A stretch of DNA of 64,000 bases from Alistipes sp. (GCA_017436185.1 JAFSDP010000008.1:1-64000); one strand, 5' to 3'. Numbered from the stretch's first letter, positions 26,313 to 36,703 are shown. Notes: generated from the sequence alone by a model not told the origin. Numbers and translations are program-made.

Positions 26313-29063
26313 ATGAAACGACTTTTGATGCTTGTTGCCGCCCTGATCTTTTCGTCGGGAGTGCTGGCACAAGATGAACGCATCTACCTTACAGGCAAGG
26401 GCTTGGATGATGCCGTAAAGTGGGAATTCTACTGCACGGGAGGTATGCAGAGCGGTTCGTGGAGCCAGATTCGTGTGCCGTCGCAGTGGGAGACCGAGGG
26501 CTTTGGCGAGTACAGCTACGGCCGTTGGTACAAGGAGGGTCGCCCCGCACCTCCCAACGAGGAGGGTATCTATCGCCGCCGCTTCACCGTGCCCCGTGCG
26601 TGGCGTGGTCAGCAGGTGCGTGTGGTCTTCGAAGGTGTGATGACCGATGCCGAGGTCAAGATCAATGGCCGTTTGGTCGGCAAACGCCATCAGGGTGCCT
26701 TCTACGAATTTGCCTACGACATCTCGAAGGCGGTGCGCTACGGTCAGGAGAACGAAATCGAGGTCCACGTCTGGAAGGAGTCTTCCGATAAGTCGGTCAA
26801 TGCTGCCGAGCGTAAGGCCGACTGGTGGATTTTCGGCGGTATTTTCCGCCCCATCTACATCACCTGCCGTCCCACAACCCACATCGAGTCGGTGGCCCTG
26901 AATCCCGAAGCTTCGGGTCGCTTGACGGGTACGCTGCAGACCACCCCCTTGAAGGCGGGTATGATGCTCGAAATGACCCTCGATGGCGAGCGTGTATTGC
27001 GCTATACGCTGGGGGCAGGTACGACCCACACGATTGATGCCGAGTGGCTCGATGTGAAGACCTGGCACCCCGAGCATCCGAATCTCTACACGCTGACGCT
27101 CAATCTATTGGATGCGAAAGGCAACCTCATTCATACCCACGACGAACGCATCGGTTTCCGTACGGTCGAGGTGCGTGAGGGCGATGGTTTGTACCTCAAT
27201 GGCGAGAAGTTGCGCCTGAAGGGTATCAACCGCCACTCGTTCCATCCCGAGGGTGGTCGTACCACCTCGGAGGCCATCAGCCGTATGGATGGTGAGTTGA
27301 TTAAGGCGATGAATATCAATGCCGTGCGTGTTCACTATGCCCCCGACCGCCACTTTCTGGATGTCTGCGACTCGTTGGGTCTTGTGGTGTTGGATGAGTT
27401 GTGCGGCTGGCAGAACTGCTACAGTGAGGAGGTGGGTACACCGCTCGTCAAGGCCTTCTTGGAGCGTGACCGCAACCGTGCTTGTGTAGTCATCTGGAGC
27501 AACGGTAACGAGGGTGGCTGGAATACGGCACTCGATAAGTATTTTTCGGAACTCGATCCGCAGAAGCGTCCGTTGGTACATCCCTGGGCCGACTTCGGAC
27601 CGATCGACACCCACCACTACCCGGCCTACCAGACCGGTATTGCCCGCTTTACGAATGGCCAGAAACTCTTTATGCCTACCGAGTTTATGCACGGTATGTA
27701 TGACCAGGGTCACGGTGCAGGGTTGGAGGATTTTTGGAACAAGTACACCTCGTCGCCCCTCTTTGTAGGTGGCTTTATGTGGGACTTCTCGGATAACGCC
27801 GTGTTGCGCACCGACCGCAACGGAATGCTCGACAGCGACGGCTCGAACGGCTGCGACGGCATCTTGGGTCCCTACCGTGAAAAGGAGGCCTCGTTCTACT
27901 CGGTGCGTGATATTTGGGCACCCGTTCAGTTCGAGAATCTGCGCATCACATCCTCGTTCGATGGCCGCATTTTGGTGCGTAACGACTTCCTCGTAACCAA
28001 CCTTGAGGCTTGCTCGGCCGAGTATCGCCTCTATAAGTACCGCAACAACCAAATGGAGAAGATGGGCGAGGGTAAGCTGCAACTTCCCGCCCTCGAACCC
28101 CGCTGCTCGGGCTATGCCAAGATGGCGATGCCGAAGAACTTTTTTGATGCCGATGTGGTTGAGTTTGTCCTCTTCAACCCCGATAAGTCGCAGATGGTTG
28201 AGCGCACCTACGCCATCCATCGTGCTGCCCGCTATGTTCCCGAATTGAACAACACGAAGGCCGTTGCACAGCTCAAGGAGAGTGCCGAGAAGGTGACCCT
28301 TTCGGCTGCCGGTGTCGAGGTTGAGTTTGACAAAAAGAGTGCCCGCATCAGCCGTGTGGTTGGCTCGAAGGGCAACCTTTCGTTGCTCGATGGTCCGCTG
28401 CCCGTAGGTATGAATGCCCGCTTGGAGCGCATCGAGACCCGCACCGAGGGGCAGAATGCCGTGATGACGGCCTACTACCTGGGTGCCATCGATTCGATTC
28501 GTTGGACGATGCGCCCCGATGGCCGTCTGAAGATGGAGGCCGTGATGCTCAACCGAGCCAATGGCGGCAAGGGCTTCGACGATGCCGTGGTGCAGACCAA
28601 CATCACCAACTTCGGCCTTTCGTTCCGTTATCCCGAGCAGTTGGTGGAGTCGGTACGTTGGTTTGGCCGAGGTGTGGATCGTGTCTGGAAGAATCGAGTG
28701 CGCGGTACGCAGTGGGGTGTTTGGAGCAAAGACCGTTCGGTGAAGCGTTACCCCTTCTTTGAGGGCTACCACGCCGATGTGCGTGATGTGACCTTCACGA
28801 CAAAGGAGGGCGATATCCGCATCTATACCCCTTCGGACGGTCTGTTCGTGCGTTGGTTCTCGACTCCGCAGCCCAGCGATAACAAGAGTGGTATTGTGGC
28901 CTATCCCGACTTCCCCGAGGGCGACCTGTCGTTCCTCTATGAGATTCCGGCCATCCGCTCCTTCAAGCCCATTTCGGACCACGGCCCGCAGTCGCAACCC
29001 GGCCACATCCGCATCAAGAAGGGCGACGACGGCATCCATATGTCGCTGCTGTTTGAGTTCTAA
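26313..29063 (+). CDS. Glycoside hydrolase family 2 (beta-galactosidase/beta-glucuronidase-like)
   Basis: A 916-aa exported enzyme; signal peptide MKRLLMLVAALIFSSGVLAQ. It has a sugar-binding jelly-roll domain (about 40-185), an immunoglobulin-like domain (190-285) and a TIM barrel from ~290. The acid/base glutamate is E400 in WSNGNEGGW, and the nucleophile is probably E457 in MPTEFMHG. An additional C-terminal beta domain (about 620-900) resembles the beta-galactosidase small chain. Paired with GH28 it would trim side chains of a pectic or uronic glycan; exact specificity is not readable. A terminator follows, so it is not part of the downstream SusCD operon. Confidence 0.9.
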   Translation: MKRLLMLVAALIFSSGVLAQDERIYLTGKGLDDAVKWEFYCTGGMQSGSWSQIRVPSQWETEGFGEYSYGRWYKEGRPAPPNEEGIYRRRFTVPRAWRGQQVRVVFEGVMTDAEVKINGRLVGKRHQGAFYEFAYDISKAVRYGQENEIEVHVWKESSDKSVNAAERKADWWIFGGIFRPIYITCRPTTHIESVALNPEASGRLTGTLQTTPLKAGMMLEMTLDGERVLRYTLGAGTTHTIDAEWLDVKTWHPEHPNLYTLTLNLLDAKGNLIHTHDERIGFRTVEVREGDGLYLNGEKLRLKGINRHSFHPEGGRTTSEAISRMDGELIKAMNINAVRVHYAPDRHFLDVCDSLGLVVLDELCGWQNCYSEEVGTPLVKAFLERDRNRACVVIWSNGNEGGWNTALDKYFSELDPQKRPLVHPWADFGPIDTHHYPAYQTGIARFTNGQKLFMPTEFMHGMYDQGHGAGLEDFWNKYTSSPLFVGGFMWDFSDNAVLRTDRNGMLDSDGSNGCDGILGPYREKEASFYSVRDIWAPVQFENLRITSSFDGRILVRNDFLVTNLEACSAEYRLYKYRNNQMEKMGEGKLQLPALEPRCSGYAKMAMPKNFFDADVVEFVLFNPDKSQMVERTYAIHRAARYVPELNNTKAVAQLKESAEKVTLSAAGVEVEFDKKSARISRVVGSKGNLSLLDGPLPVGMNARLERIETRTEGQNAVMTAYYLGAIDSIRWTMRPDGRLKMEAVMLNRANGGKGFDDAVVQTNITNFGLSFRYPEQLVESVRWFGRGVDRVWKNRVRGTQWGVWSKDRSVKRYPFFEGYHADVRDVTFTTKEGDIRIYTPSDGLFVRWFSTPQPSDNKSGIVAYPDFPEGDLSFLYEIPAIRSFKPISDHGPQSQPGHIRIKKGDDGIHMSLLFEF

Positions 29064-29087
29064 ACGTTGCTGAAATTTTTTAATAAT

Positions 29088-29124
29088 AAATCCCGAGATA
29101 TTGCGTCTCGGGATTTTATTTTTG
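29088..29124 (+). terminator. Terminator after the GH2 gene
   Basis: Perfect 11-bp stem (aaatcccgaga / tctcgggattt, 29088-29098 with 29106-29116), followed by a T-rich tail. Confidence 0.87.
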
Positions 29125-29172
29125 TTTTTTGTGATAATTTGTTGCAAAAAACGCCGAAAAAAGTCCGAAACT

Positions 29173-29204
29173 TTTGTTTTTCCCATCAGAAAAGGCGAAA
29201 TTTG
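29173..29204 (+). promoter_or_regulatory. Candidate promoter of the SusCD-protease operon
   Basis: TTTG (29173-29176), 20 nt, GAAATTTG (29197-29204); the -7 box differs from TAnnTTTG in its first base. The predicted transcript start is about 45 nt before ATG 29255, which excludes translation from the earlier ATG at 29174. Confidence 0.45.
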
Positions 29205-29254
29205 TCCCCAAATTTATCGCCATCTTCCAAAGGAAGAATTTAGAAATTTATACC

Positions 29255-32206
29255 ATGATGCAAAACTTACTCAAACTTGCACTGCTCACAGTTGCGCTGC
29301 TTGTCACCTCGCTCGGGGTTTATGCCCAGGGGGGTGAGGTGGTCACCGTGCGTGGTGTCGTCACCTCGGCCGAGGATAAGCAACCGCTTATCGGTGTGAC
29401 CGTGGTTACGGAAAAGATGACCGGTGTTGCAACCTCGATCGATGGCGACTATACCATCGAGGCCGAGGCGGGCACCAAACTGATGTTCCAATACATCGGT
29501 TTTCAGACGGTCGAGTGGGTGGTTCCCGCAGGGTCGCCCCAAGTGACCTACAACCTCGAGATGCAGAGCGAATCGCACTCGGTCGAGGAGGTGGTCGTGA
29601 TTGCCTATGGTGTCCGCAAGAAGGGCACGGTGGCAGGTTCGGTCTCGACGGTGAAGGCCGAGAAGATCGAGAAGACCCCGACGGCCGCCTTCGACCAGGC
29701 CTTGCAGGGTCAGGTAGCCGGTCTTTCGGTGCTCTCCAATACGGGTGAGCCTTCGGCTGCTGCCGTGATGACCATTCGTGGTACCAACTCGATCAACTCG
29801 GGTACCGCTCCGCTCTACATTTTGGACGGTGTACCCATCGAGAGCAGCGACTTCAACACCATCAACCCCGCCGATATCGAGTCGTTGTCGGTCTTGAAGG
29901 ATGCCTCTTCGACCTCGATTTACGGTGCCCGTGCCGCCAATGGTGTGATTGTCATCACCACCAAGCGTGGCCGTATGGCCGATCGCCCCACCATCGAGTA
30001 CCGTATGCAGATGGGTGTGTCGCAGATTGCTCACGGTAATTGGGATTTGATGAATACCGCCGAGCGTATCCAATACGAGAAGGAGATCGGCCTGACCGAG
30101 GGTCAGAACTATCCCATTTTGTCGCAGACCGATGTTAATTGGATGAAGGAGGTCTTCAATTCGGCCGCCCTGTTGCAGAGCCACGAGCTTTCGATTTCGG
30201 GTGCCGACGAGAAGACCAACTACTACCTCTCGGGTGGTTACTACTCGCAGGATGGTACGGCCATCGGCTCGGCCTTCGAGCGTTATTCGTTGCGTGTCAA
30301 TCTGGAGCGCAAGGCCTCGTCGTGGCTCAAGGTGGGCAGCAATACGATGCTCAACTACCAGCTCATCCGTCAGGCCGACGAGGGTGCCTATACGCTTGTA
30401 ACCCCCATCTCGGCCGCCCGCTTTATGATGCCCTACGTCAATCCCTATCGTGCCGACGGCTCGTTGGCTTCGATTTCGGACGGCTCGTGGACGGGTACGG
30501 GTCAGAATCCGTTGGAGTGGTTGGAAAACAACCCCGTAAGTTATAAGAAATACAAGCTCATCTCGACCATCTTTGCCGAGGCAACCCCCATCGAGGGGCT
30601 GACGCTGCGTTCGCAGTTCGGTATCGACTATGGCCACACGACGGGCTTTGGTAAGTCCTACCCGAGCTATGCCCCCAACCAGGGCGATGGCAGCGCCTCG
30701 CGCAGTTCGACCGACAGCTACACGCTGACCGTGACGAACACCATCAACTACCGCTTTATGAAGGGCAACGACCATTCGTTCAACTTTATGCTCGGCCACG
30801 AGGGCATCGACTTCCACTACGAGGCCTTCAGCCTGATGACCAAGGGGCAGAACAACGACCGCCTGACGAACATCTCGAACGGTACGCGTGCCACCTCGTG
30901 GGACGATACGACCGATTCGGACTATGGTTTCCTCTCGTTCTTCGGCCGTGGCGAGTACAGCTACAAGAACCGCTACTTTGCCGAGGTGGCTTTGCGTGCC
31001 GATGCCTCGTCGCGCTTCGGTGCTTCGAGCCGTTGGGCAGGCTTCTGGTCGGTCGGTTTTATGTGGAATCTGCGAAACGAGGCGTGGGCTGAGTCGGCCT
31101 CTCGTTGGCTGACCAATGCCCAGCTGCAACTCTCGACCGGTACGTCGGGTAACTCGACCATCCCCAACTACGAGCACCTGGCCCTCATCAGCGGCGGTCT
31201 GGACTATGTGGGCGATGCGGGTGTGTCGCTCCTGCAGCCCGGTAACGAGAAGTTGGAGTGGGAGAAACCCTGGACGACGAACCTGGCCCTCCACCTGGGC
31301 TTCTGGAATCGCCTCAATGTCGATGCCGAGTTCTATTACAAGGTCACCTCGGATATGTTGATGGAGGTGCCGCAGCCCACCTCGGACAAGGGCTTCGGCT
31401 ACTATTGGGACAACGTGGGCGAGATGGTCAATATGGGTGCCGAGTTGAGCCTGAATGCCGTCTTGGTGCAGACCAAAGATTTTATGTGGGGCGTGAATGC
31501 CAATGTGTCGTACAACCACAACGAGATTACGGAACTTTATAACGGTGTGCAGGAGTATGAGCGCTCGAATACCAACACGAAACTTGTGGTGGGCCATCCG
31601 CTCGGCGAGTTCTACATCAACCGCTATGCCGGTGTCAATCCGGCCAATGGTGATGCCCTGTGGTACACCAAGGAGGGCGAGCTTACCAACGAGCTGAAGG
31701 ATAGCGATAAGGTGCTGGTCGGCAAGAGCTACATCGCCCCCTGGCAGGGCGGTTTCGGTACGACCCTTTCGTGGAAGGGCCTCTCGCTGACGGCCCAGTT
31801 CAGCTGGGTGGCCGACCGTTGGATGATCAACAATGACCGCTACTTCGATGAGTCGAACGGCCGTTTTGCTTCGTACAACCAGTCGAAGCGTCTGCTGAAT
31901 CGTTGGAAGCAGCCGGGTGATGTGACCGACATTCCCCGCCACGGTGTCTATACCGAGTTCGACAGCCGTCTGTTGGAGGATGCCTCGTTCCTGCGTCTGA
32001 AGAACCTGATGTTGAGCTATTCGGTGCCTGCGGAGTGGATCAAGAAGAGCCGTGTGTTCAGCGGTGCCCGCATCTATGTGCAGGCACAGAATCTGCTGAC
32101 CTTTACCCGCTTCTCGGGTCTGGATCCCGAGGGCGTGTCGAACATCTATGCTGCCCAGTACCCGATGTCACGCCAATTCACGGCAGGTATCGACCTTAAA
32201 TTTTAA
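29255..32206 (+). CDS. SusC/RagA-type TonB-linked outer membrane transporter
   Basis: A 983-aa outer-membrane barrel that, with its SusD lid, imports oligomers using TonB energy. From ATG 29255 it starts with a signal peptide (MMQNLLKLALLTVALLVTSL, cut after VYAQ). A carboxypeptidase-regulatory-like domain follows (VRGVVTSAEDKQPLIGVTVV), then the SusC-type motif (EEVVVIAYGVRKKGTVAGSV) and the plug (IRGTNSINSGTAPLYILDGV, ASSTSIYGARAANGVI). The barrel ends with aromatic FTAGIDLKF. An upstream in-frame ATG at 29174 would put 27 charged residues before the signal and precedes the candidate promoter, so it is rejected. No anti-sigma-interacting N-terminal (STN) extension is seen. Confidence 0.95.
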   Translation: MMQNLLKLALLTVALLVTSLGVYAQGGEVVTVRGVVTSAEDKQPLIGVTVVTEKMTGVATSIDGDYTIEAEAGTKLMFQYIGFQTVEWVVPAGSPQVTYNLEMQSESHSVEEVVVIAYGVRKKGTVAGSVSTVKAEKIEKTPTAAFDQALQGQVAGLSVLSNTGEPSAAAVMTIRGTNSINSGTAPLYILDGVPIESSDFNTINPADIESLSVLKDASSTSIYGARAANGVIVITTKRGRMADRPTIEYRMQMGVSQIAHGNWDLMNTAERIQYEKEIGLTEGQNYPILSQTDVNWMKEVFNSAALLQSHELSISGADEKTNYYLSGGYYSQDGTAIGSAFERYSLRVNLERKASSWLKVGSNTMLNYQLIRQADEGAYTLVTPISAARFMMPYVNPYRADGSLASISDGSWTGTGQNPLEWLENNPVSYKKYKLISTIFAEATPIEGLTLRSQFGIDYGHTTGFGKSYPSYAPNQGDGSASRSSTDSYTLTVTNTINYRFMKGNDHSFNFMLGHEGIDFHYEAFSLMTKGQNNDRLTNISNGTRATSWDDTTDSDYGFLSFFGRGEYSYKNRYFAEVALRADASSRFGASSRWAGFWSVGFMWNLRNEAWAESASRWLTNAQLQLSTGTSGNSTIPNYEHLALISGGLDYVGDAGVSLLQPGNEKLEWEKPWTTNLALHLGFWNRLNVDAEFYYKVTSDMLMEVPQPTSDKGFGYYWDNVGEMVNMGAELSLNAVLVQTKDFMWGVNANVSYNHNEITELYNGVQEYERSNTNTKLVVGHPLGEFYINRYAGVNPANGDALWYTKEGELTNELKDSDKVLVGKSYIAPWQGGFGTTLSWKGLSLTAQFSWVADRWMINNDRYFDESNGRFASYNQSKRLLNRWKQPGDVTDIPRHGVYTEFDSRLLEDASFLRLKNLMLSYSVPAEWIKKSRVFSGARIYVQAQNLLTFTRFSGLDPEGVSNIYAAQYPMSRQFTAGIDLKF

Positions 32207-32212
32207 GCCGCT

Positions 32213-33745
32213 ATGAAGATGATGAAAAATTATATGAATCGCCTGGCAATGCTTTTTGCCGTATTGGCACTTTCGACCTCGTGTCTGGAGAAGTACCCCG
32301 AGTCGGCCATCCCCGAGAAGGAGGGTCTTCAGACCTTCAACGATGTCGAGCAGTTCGTGACGGGTATCTACGCCCGAATGCTGAGTGGTGCCTTGTGGAG
32401 CGGCTACCTGACGCTGCTGCCCGATATTCAGGCCGATTTGGTCTATGCCGTCGATGGTTACTCGAACACCTACGGCACCATTTGGCAGTGGGATATTCGC
32501 CCCACCAATGCCGAGATTGAGTCGGTCTATGCCGGCCTCTATACCATAATCTCGAATTGCAACTTCTATCTGGAAAATGTCGATCGAGTGGCTGCGTCGA
32601 TTACCGACGATAAGTACCTCGATATGATGGAGTTCTATACCGGCGAGGTCTATTGCATCCGTGCGCTCTGCTACTCGGAGCTGCTGAAGAACTTCTGCAA
32701 GGCCTACAACCCTGCAACGGCGCGTGACGAGCTGGGTGTGGTGATTCGCACGAAGTACTCCGAGAGCGAGCCTTCGCGCCGTGCTTCGCTCTACGATTCG
32801 TACCAATTCGTGTTGAGCGATTTGGCCGAGGCCGAGAAGCGTCTGCTGGTGGAGAACGACGCCTTCACGAGTTACTATATGACTCACGGTGCCGCCTCGG
32901 CGCTGCACGCCCGTGTGGCGCTCAATATGCAGGATTGGGAGACGGCCATCGAGTGCTCGTCACGCCTGATTGACCACCCGCACGATGCCTACCGCCTCTG
33001 CCGTGCAGGCTCGACGAGTGCCTACGAGTTCGACTATATGTGGAACTACGACGTGGGTCTGGAGGTGATTTGGTGCCAGGGCTTTACCACCACCTCGTAT
33101 GGTGGTGCGCTGGGTCAGGCCTTCCTGGGCTTCAACAACGACTACACCTACTACTATCCCGACTATGTTCCCGCCGAGTGGGTGCTTAACAACCTCTACA
33201 CGTCGGCCGACCTGCGCTATCAGTCCTACTTCTCGCAGCAGCAGACGGGTTACGACCACGGCCTGGTTTGGCCGCTGTTGGTGAAGTACTACGGCAACCA
33301 GACCTTCCTGCAAAACTACATCTACCACGTCTCGATGCCCAAGCCGTTGCGTCTGGCCGAGCAGTATCTGATTCGTGCCGAGGCCTATTGCCGTCAGGCA
33401 AACCCCGACTTCCGTGCCGCCTCGGCCGACCTGACCACCCTGCGCGAGTACCGTATGACGGGTGGCGCATCGGTCAGCCTGACTGCTGCCAACTACATCG
33501 AGGAGATTGCCAACGAGCGTGTGCGTGAGCTCTATATGGAGGGTTTTCGACTCAATGACCTGAAGCGCTGGGGTAAGCTCTACCGCAATGGCGAGGGCTT
33601 CAAGCGTACGCCCCAGTCCAATTCGCTCGACGAGGGCAGCTCGCTCCGTGTGACGATGGACAATCCGCTCTTTGTGTGGCCTATTCCGCAGCACGAGCTG
33701 GAGGCCCCGGGATCGGAGGTGCAGCCTAACGAGAGTAATAAGTAA
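32213..33745 (+). CDS. SusD/RagB-type surface lipoprotein
   Basis: A 510-aa nutrient-binding lid of the SusC transporter. Lipoprotein signal: hydrophobic 10-20 and STSC with lipidated C24, followed by acidic LEKYPESAIPEKEG. Typical SusD features are the TPR-like helices (VDRVAASITDDKYLDMMEFY, GEVYCIRALCYSELLKNF), the C-terminal LAEQYLIRAEAYCRQAN stretch, and the closing DNPLFVWPIPQHEL motif. It starts 6 nt after susC. The ligand is not known; the presence of a protease in the operon suggests a peptide rather than a glycan (inference). Confidence 0.95.
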   Translation: MKMMKNYMNRLAMLFAVLALSTSCLEKYPESAIPEKEGLQTFNDVEQFVTGIYARMLSGALWSGYLTLLPDIQADLVYAVDGYSNTYGTIWQWDIRPTNAEIESVYAGLYTIISNCNFYLENVDRVAASITDDKYLDMMEFYTGEVYCIRALCYSELLKNFCKAYNPATARDELGVVIRTKYSESEPSRRASLYDSYQFVLSDLAEAEKRLLVENDAFTSYYMTHGAASALHARVALNMQDWETAIECSSRLIDHPHDAYRLCRAGSTSAYEFDYMWNYDVGLEVIWCQGFTTTSYGGALGQAFLGFNNDYTYYYPDYVPAEWVLNNLYTSADLRYQSYFSQQQTGYDHGLVWPLLVKYYGNQTFLQNYIYHVSMPKPLRLAEQYLIRAEAYCRQANPDFRAASADLTTLREYRMTGGASVSLTAANYIEEIANERVRELYMEGFRLNDLKRWGKLYRNGEGFKRTPQSNSLDEGSSLRVTMDNPLFVWPIPQHELEAPGSEVQPNESNK

Positions 33746-33763
33746 CGAAACGAAGAAAGATAT

Positions 33764-34684
33764 ATGCGTATGAAAAACAAAGTTTTAGCACTTCTTGCTG
33801 TCGTTGGGCTTGTCACGGTGACCAGCTCGTGCAACGAGGAGTACACCACCTATTCGGGCCCCGAATATGTGATGTTTGCCGATACGCTCTCCGAGAATTT
33901 GGTCTTTGTCGATGGCGAGTCGTTCCCCGTAACGATTGCCGCCACCGTAGCGACCGATTACGACCGCACGTTTGGTGTCGAGGTGGTCGATAAGGGCAGC
34001 AATGCCATCGAGGGGTTGCACTACCGCCTCGAGTCGAACTCGGTGACCATCCCCGCCGGTGAGTTGGTGGGCGAGGTGCGTGTGAAGGGCAACTACGAGG
34101 CCTTCGAGCCGACCGACTCGGTGGGTTTCAAACTGCGTCTGGTGATGCCCGAGCAACTCAATTGGGACCTCTATGCCGGTTGGAACGAGACGAAGGTGGT
34201 GATGTACAAAGGGTGCCCCTTCGAGTTGGACAACTTCACGGGTTGGTGTGTGCTGACCTCGCAGTTGCTGCTCAGCTACCCGGGTATGAATATGACCTAC
34301 CAGCGTCTGATCAAGACCGAGAAGCACCCCACGGCCGAGAATACGGTCATCCTGCGTAGTGCCTTCTACGATGGCTACGATGTCACCATCACCTTCAATC
34401 CCGAGGATTTGACCAATCCGCTGGTGACGATGGAGCGTGATCAGGTCCTCAGCGATGAGGCGTCGGTCTTCTGGCAGATTTTGGGTGATAACAAGATTCT
34501 GGGTACCCATAGCGTCTATTACCCGTCGTACTTCAATTCGTGCCAGCACTTCGTGGAGTTGTGGTTGCACGTCTATGTCAATAAGCTGGGTCAGCCGGTC
34601 GGTACGGTTGGTCACTACTACAACATTCTGGAGTGGGTGAGTGACGAAGAGGCCGAGCGACTGCAACGTGAAGAGGGTATGTAA
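33764..34684 (+). CDS. Surface lipoprotein with a Calx-beta-like N-terminal domain (SusCD-operon lipoprotein)
   Basis: A 306-aa lipoprotein with lipobox VTSSC (C23). Residues 35-145 look like the Calx-beta-like strand pattern found in SusE-position proteins (VTIAATVATDYDRTFGVEVV, and HYRLESNSVTIPAGELVGEV). The C-terminal half has a separate domain rich in aromatic residues. It resembles unnamed DUF4843/DUF4984-type lipoproteins encoded next to susD, but I cannot fix the family. Its position directly after susD suggests a ligand-binding accessory at the cell surface. Start ATG 33764 or 33770. Confidence 0.7.
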   Translation: MRMKNKVLALLAVVGLVTVTSSCNEEYTTYSGPEYVMFADTLSENLVFVDGESFPVTIAATVATDYDRTFGVEVVDKGSNAIEGLHYRLESNSVTIPAGELVGEVRVKGNYEAFEPTDSVGFKLRLVMPEQLNWDLYAGWNETKVVMYKGCPFELDNFTGWCVLTSQLLLSYPGMNMTYQRLIKTEKHPTAENTVILRSAFYDGYDVTITFNPEDLTNPLVTMERDQVLSDEASVFWQILGDNKILGTHSVYYPSYFNSCQHFVELWLHVYVNKLGQPVGTVGHYYNILEWVSDEEAERLQREEGM

Positions 34685-34699
34685 TGAAATATCGAAACG

Positions 34700-36703
34700 A
34701 TGATGCAGATTACCTTATATAATATGTTGCGTCACACTGTACGATGTGCAGCGATGATGTGTGTGGCCGCCCTGGCGGTGGCCTGCTCGGAGGATGACGA
34801 TGTGGCCCCCGAGGCTCCTCTCTTCCCCGCAGTTCAGACCTATACGATTGCAACGGCGGGCGAGAGCTGCACCTTCACCCTTCAGCCCAATCTGGATTGG
34901 AGCGTCTCGATTCCCACCACGGCCGAGGTGACCAACTGGTTCTACCTCGATGATGGCGGCTATCCGACCTATTCGCTCCACGGCAAGGCCGGCGAGTCGG
35001 TGCAGGTGGTGGTTGCTACCAACAATAAAACGGAGTTTGACGAGTCCCACTCGGTCGATGTGTCGCTTACGATGGGTGGCCAAACCGAGGTCGTAGCTAC
35101 CATCACGTTGGGTCACGACGAGCGTCAGCTGACCATCTGCCCGGTGATGCTCGACGACGAAGGGTACTTTATGATGGATACCGACGGTTACCAATACGAC
35201 GAGGCCGGGGTCTCGAGCGAGGGCGTTACGATGGTATGGCCCGAGGGAATGTCGAGTTTCCAAACCCGCTTGAAGGTGACCTCGAATTTCGGGTGGATGG
35301 TGGCCAATATGCCCGACTGGGTGCAGGCCATCAGCAAGGCCGAAGCCGGAGTGACGGAGTTGTGGTTGCAGGGCAATGCCCGCAACTATCCGTTGCAGGC
35401 CGCAAGCGAGGAGTTGCAGTTTGTCGATGCAGCGCAGCCCGAAAAGGTGGTGGCCACGATGAAACTTTCGATTCCGGGTGCCGCCAACCACTTCGCCACG
35501 ACGGGCTTTGCCGAGACCACCGAGTTTAACTACGAGGGTCAGCACTACAACGAGCTGGCTGGCGAGTGGGTTGATGGTACGGTCAATGGCTCGGTCTGCG
35601 TAGCCGAGGGTGCCGAGGTGGTGACGCTGGAGTTTGTCAAGATGGGCTTCTCGACCGAGGCAGTCTTCGAGAGCGAGTGGCTCACGGCCACACTCGATGC
35701 CGCCATTGAGGGCGAGGGGGTGCTGCAAGACCGCACCTTGCGCCTCTCGGCAACGGTAAACGAGGGTTACGAGCGTTCGGCCTATGTGCTGGTCATCCCT
35801 CGTGCCTCGCTGCCCGAGGAGTTGTGGATGATCTCGACCGAGAGCGGGGTAGCCCCCGACTTTGAGCAATATCTGGTGACGACCGTTCGTCAGCAGGCCG
35901 AGCCGGGCCCGATGAAGCCCGTTTCGGAGACGGCTCTTCTGGCCGGTGGCGGTCAGTTCGGCGAACTTTCGGCCGATCAATGGCTCCCCAACGAGGTACA
36001 GGCTCCGTTCCACTACGACCTGCTCTATACCAATACCTTCCTCAACGAGTCGTCGGATGCCGATCTGCTGATGCGCACGCCCTATGCAGAGGCCGTTTGC
36101 TATGGCTTCGATGCAACGGGTTCGCTTGTTGAACTGCCGGCAGATGCGTCGTGGCTGGAGGTTGTTGCCATCGACGAGGACAAGCTCCGCATCAAGATGT
36201 ATCCCGAGTTGGCGGGTGAGGGCATTAAGAACGAGAATACCGGCGATTTGGAGAGCTACATCCTCTTCCGTGATGCCGAGGGTAATGCCATCGCGACGCT
36301 CCTTTGCCGCTACAATCCGCAGACCTCGACCGAGGGTATGCTTATTCAGTTTGCCTACCCGCAGGAGGCGGCCGACTACAACGGTTCGTCGCTGGTGCGT
36401 CTGACGGGCGGTGACGACTTCCTGAAATACAACTCGGAGTACGGTGCCCCGGTTTACCAATTGACCTTTACCTCGGCAACGCCCAATATGTCGATGCTGA
36501 CGGGATTCCAGGAGAATTGGATCTTCTTCTACCACGACGATGCCGATAGCGAGTGGCTGAAATACGAGTACTCGGAGGAGTATCAGGTGGTTACGATGAA
36601 TGCCGCAAAGGGGAACGGAAAACGTGGTGCCCTTATCTTCAAGGATGCGGAGACGGGGCTGAATAAGTTTGTCCTGATTTGTGAGCTCAATGTGGCCCAA
36701 TAG
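34700..36703 (+). CDS. Large surface lipoprotein, BACON-like repeats
   Basis: A 667-aa lipoprotein (lipobox ALAVAC, C29, then acidic SEDDD, a surface-export type signal). The N-terminal part reads like a BACON/Ig-type domain (FTLQPNLDWSVSIPTTAEVT), and similar strands recur (TRLKVTSNFGWMVANMPDWV). The C-terminal third (from about 440) is a separate beta-rich domain. No catalytic motif is recognised. It could be a substrate-binding protein of the SusCD system; family assignment (DUF5003-like) is only a guess. The gap to the next gene is 36 nt. Confidence 0.65.
   Translation: MMQITLYNMLRHTVRCAAMMCVAALAVACSEDDDVAPEAPLFPAVQTYTIATAGESCTFTLQPNLDWSVSIPTTAEVTNWFYLDDGGYPTYSLHGKAGESVQVVVATNNKTEFDESHSVDVSLTMGGQTEVVATITLGHDERQLTICPVMLDDEGYFMMDTDGYQYDEAGVSSEGVTMVWPEGMSSFQTRLKVTSNFGWMVANMPDWVQAISKAEAGVTELWLQGNARNYPLQAASEELQFVDAAQPEKVVATMKLSIPGAANHFATTGFAETTEFNYEGQHYNELAGEWVDGTVNGSVCVAEGAEVVTLEFVKMGFSTEAVFESEWLTATLDAAIEGEGVLQDRTLRLSATVNEGYERSAYVLVIPRASLPEELWMISTESGVAPDFEQYLVTTVRQQAEPGPMKPVSETALLAGGGQFGELSADQWLPNEVQAPFHYDLLYTNTFLNESSDADLLMRTPYAEAVCYGFDATGSLVELPADASWLEVVAIDEDKLRIKMYPELAGEGIKNENTGDLESYILFRDAEGNAIATLLCRYNPQTSTEGMLIQFAYPQEAADYNGSSLVRLTGGDDFLKYNSEYGAPVYQLTFTSATPNMSMLTGFQENWIFFYHDDADSEWLKYEYSEEYQVVTMNAAKGNGKRGALIFKDAETGLNKFVLICELNVAQ

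Noticed and set aside
29117..29124. TATTTTTG matching the -7 consensus before susC
   Set aside because: It falls in the T tail of the terminator after the GH2 gene and has no TTG box at the right distance; the candidate at 29173-29204 has correct spacing.
27105..29186. 693-codon minus-strand frame opposite the GH2 gene
   Set aside because: Shadow of the real gene; it also runs through the terminator at 29088-29124.
29267..31942. 891-codon minus-strand frame opposite susC
   Set aside because: Antisense shadow; the SusC protein on the plus strand is unmistakable. The same applies to the long minus frames opposite 34715-36838, 38714-40021 and 41032-43074.
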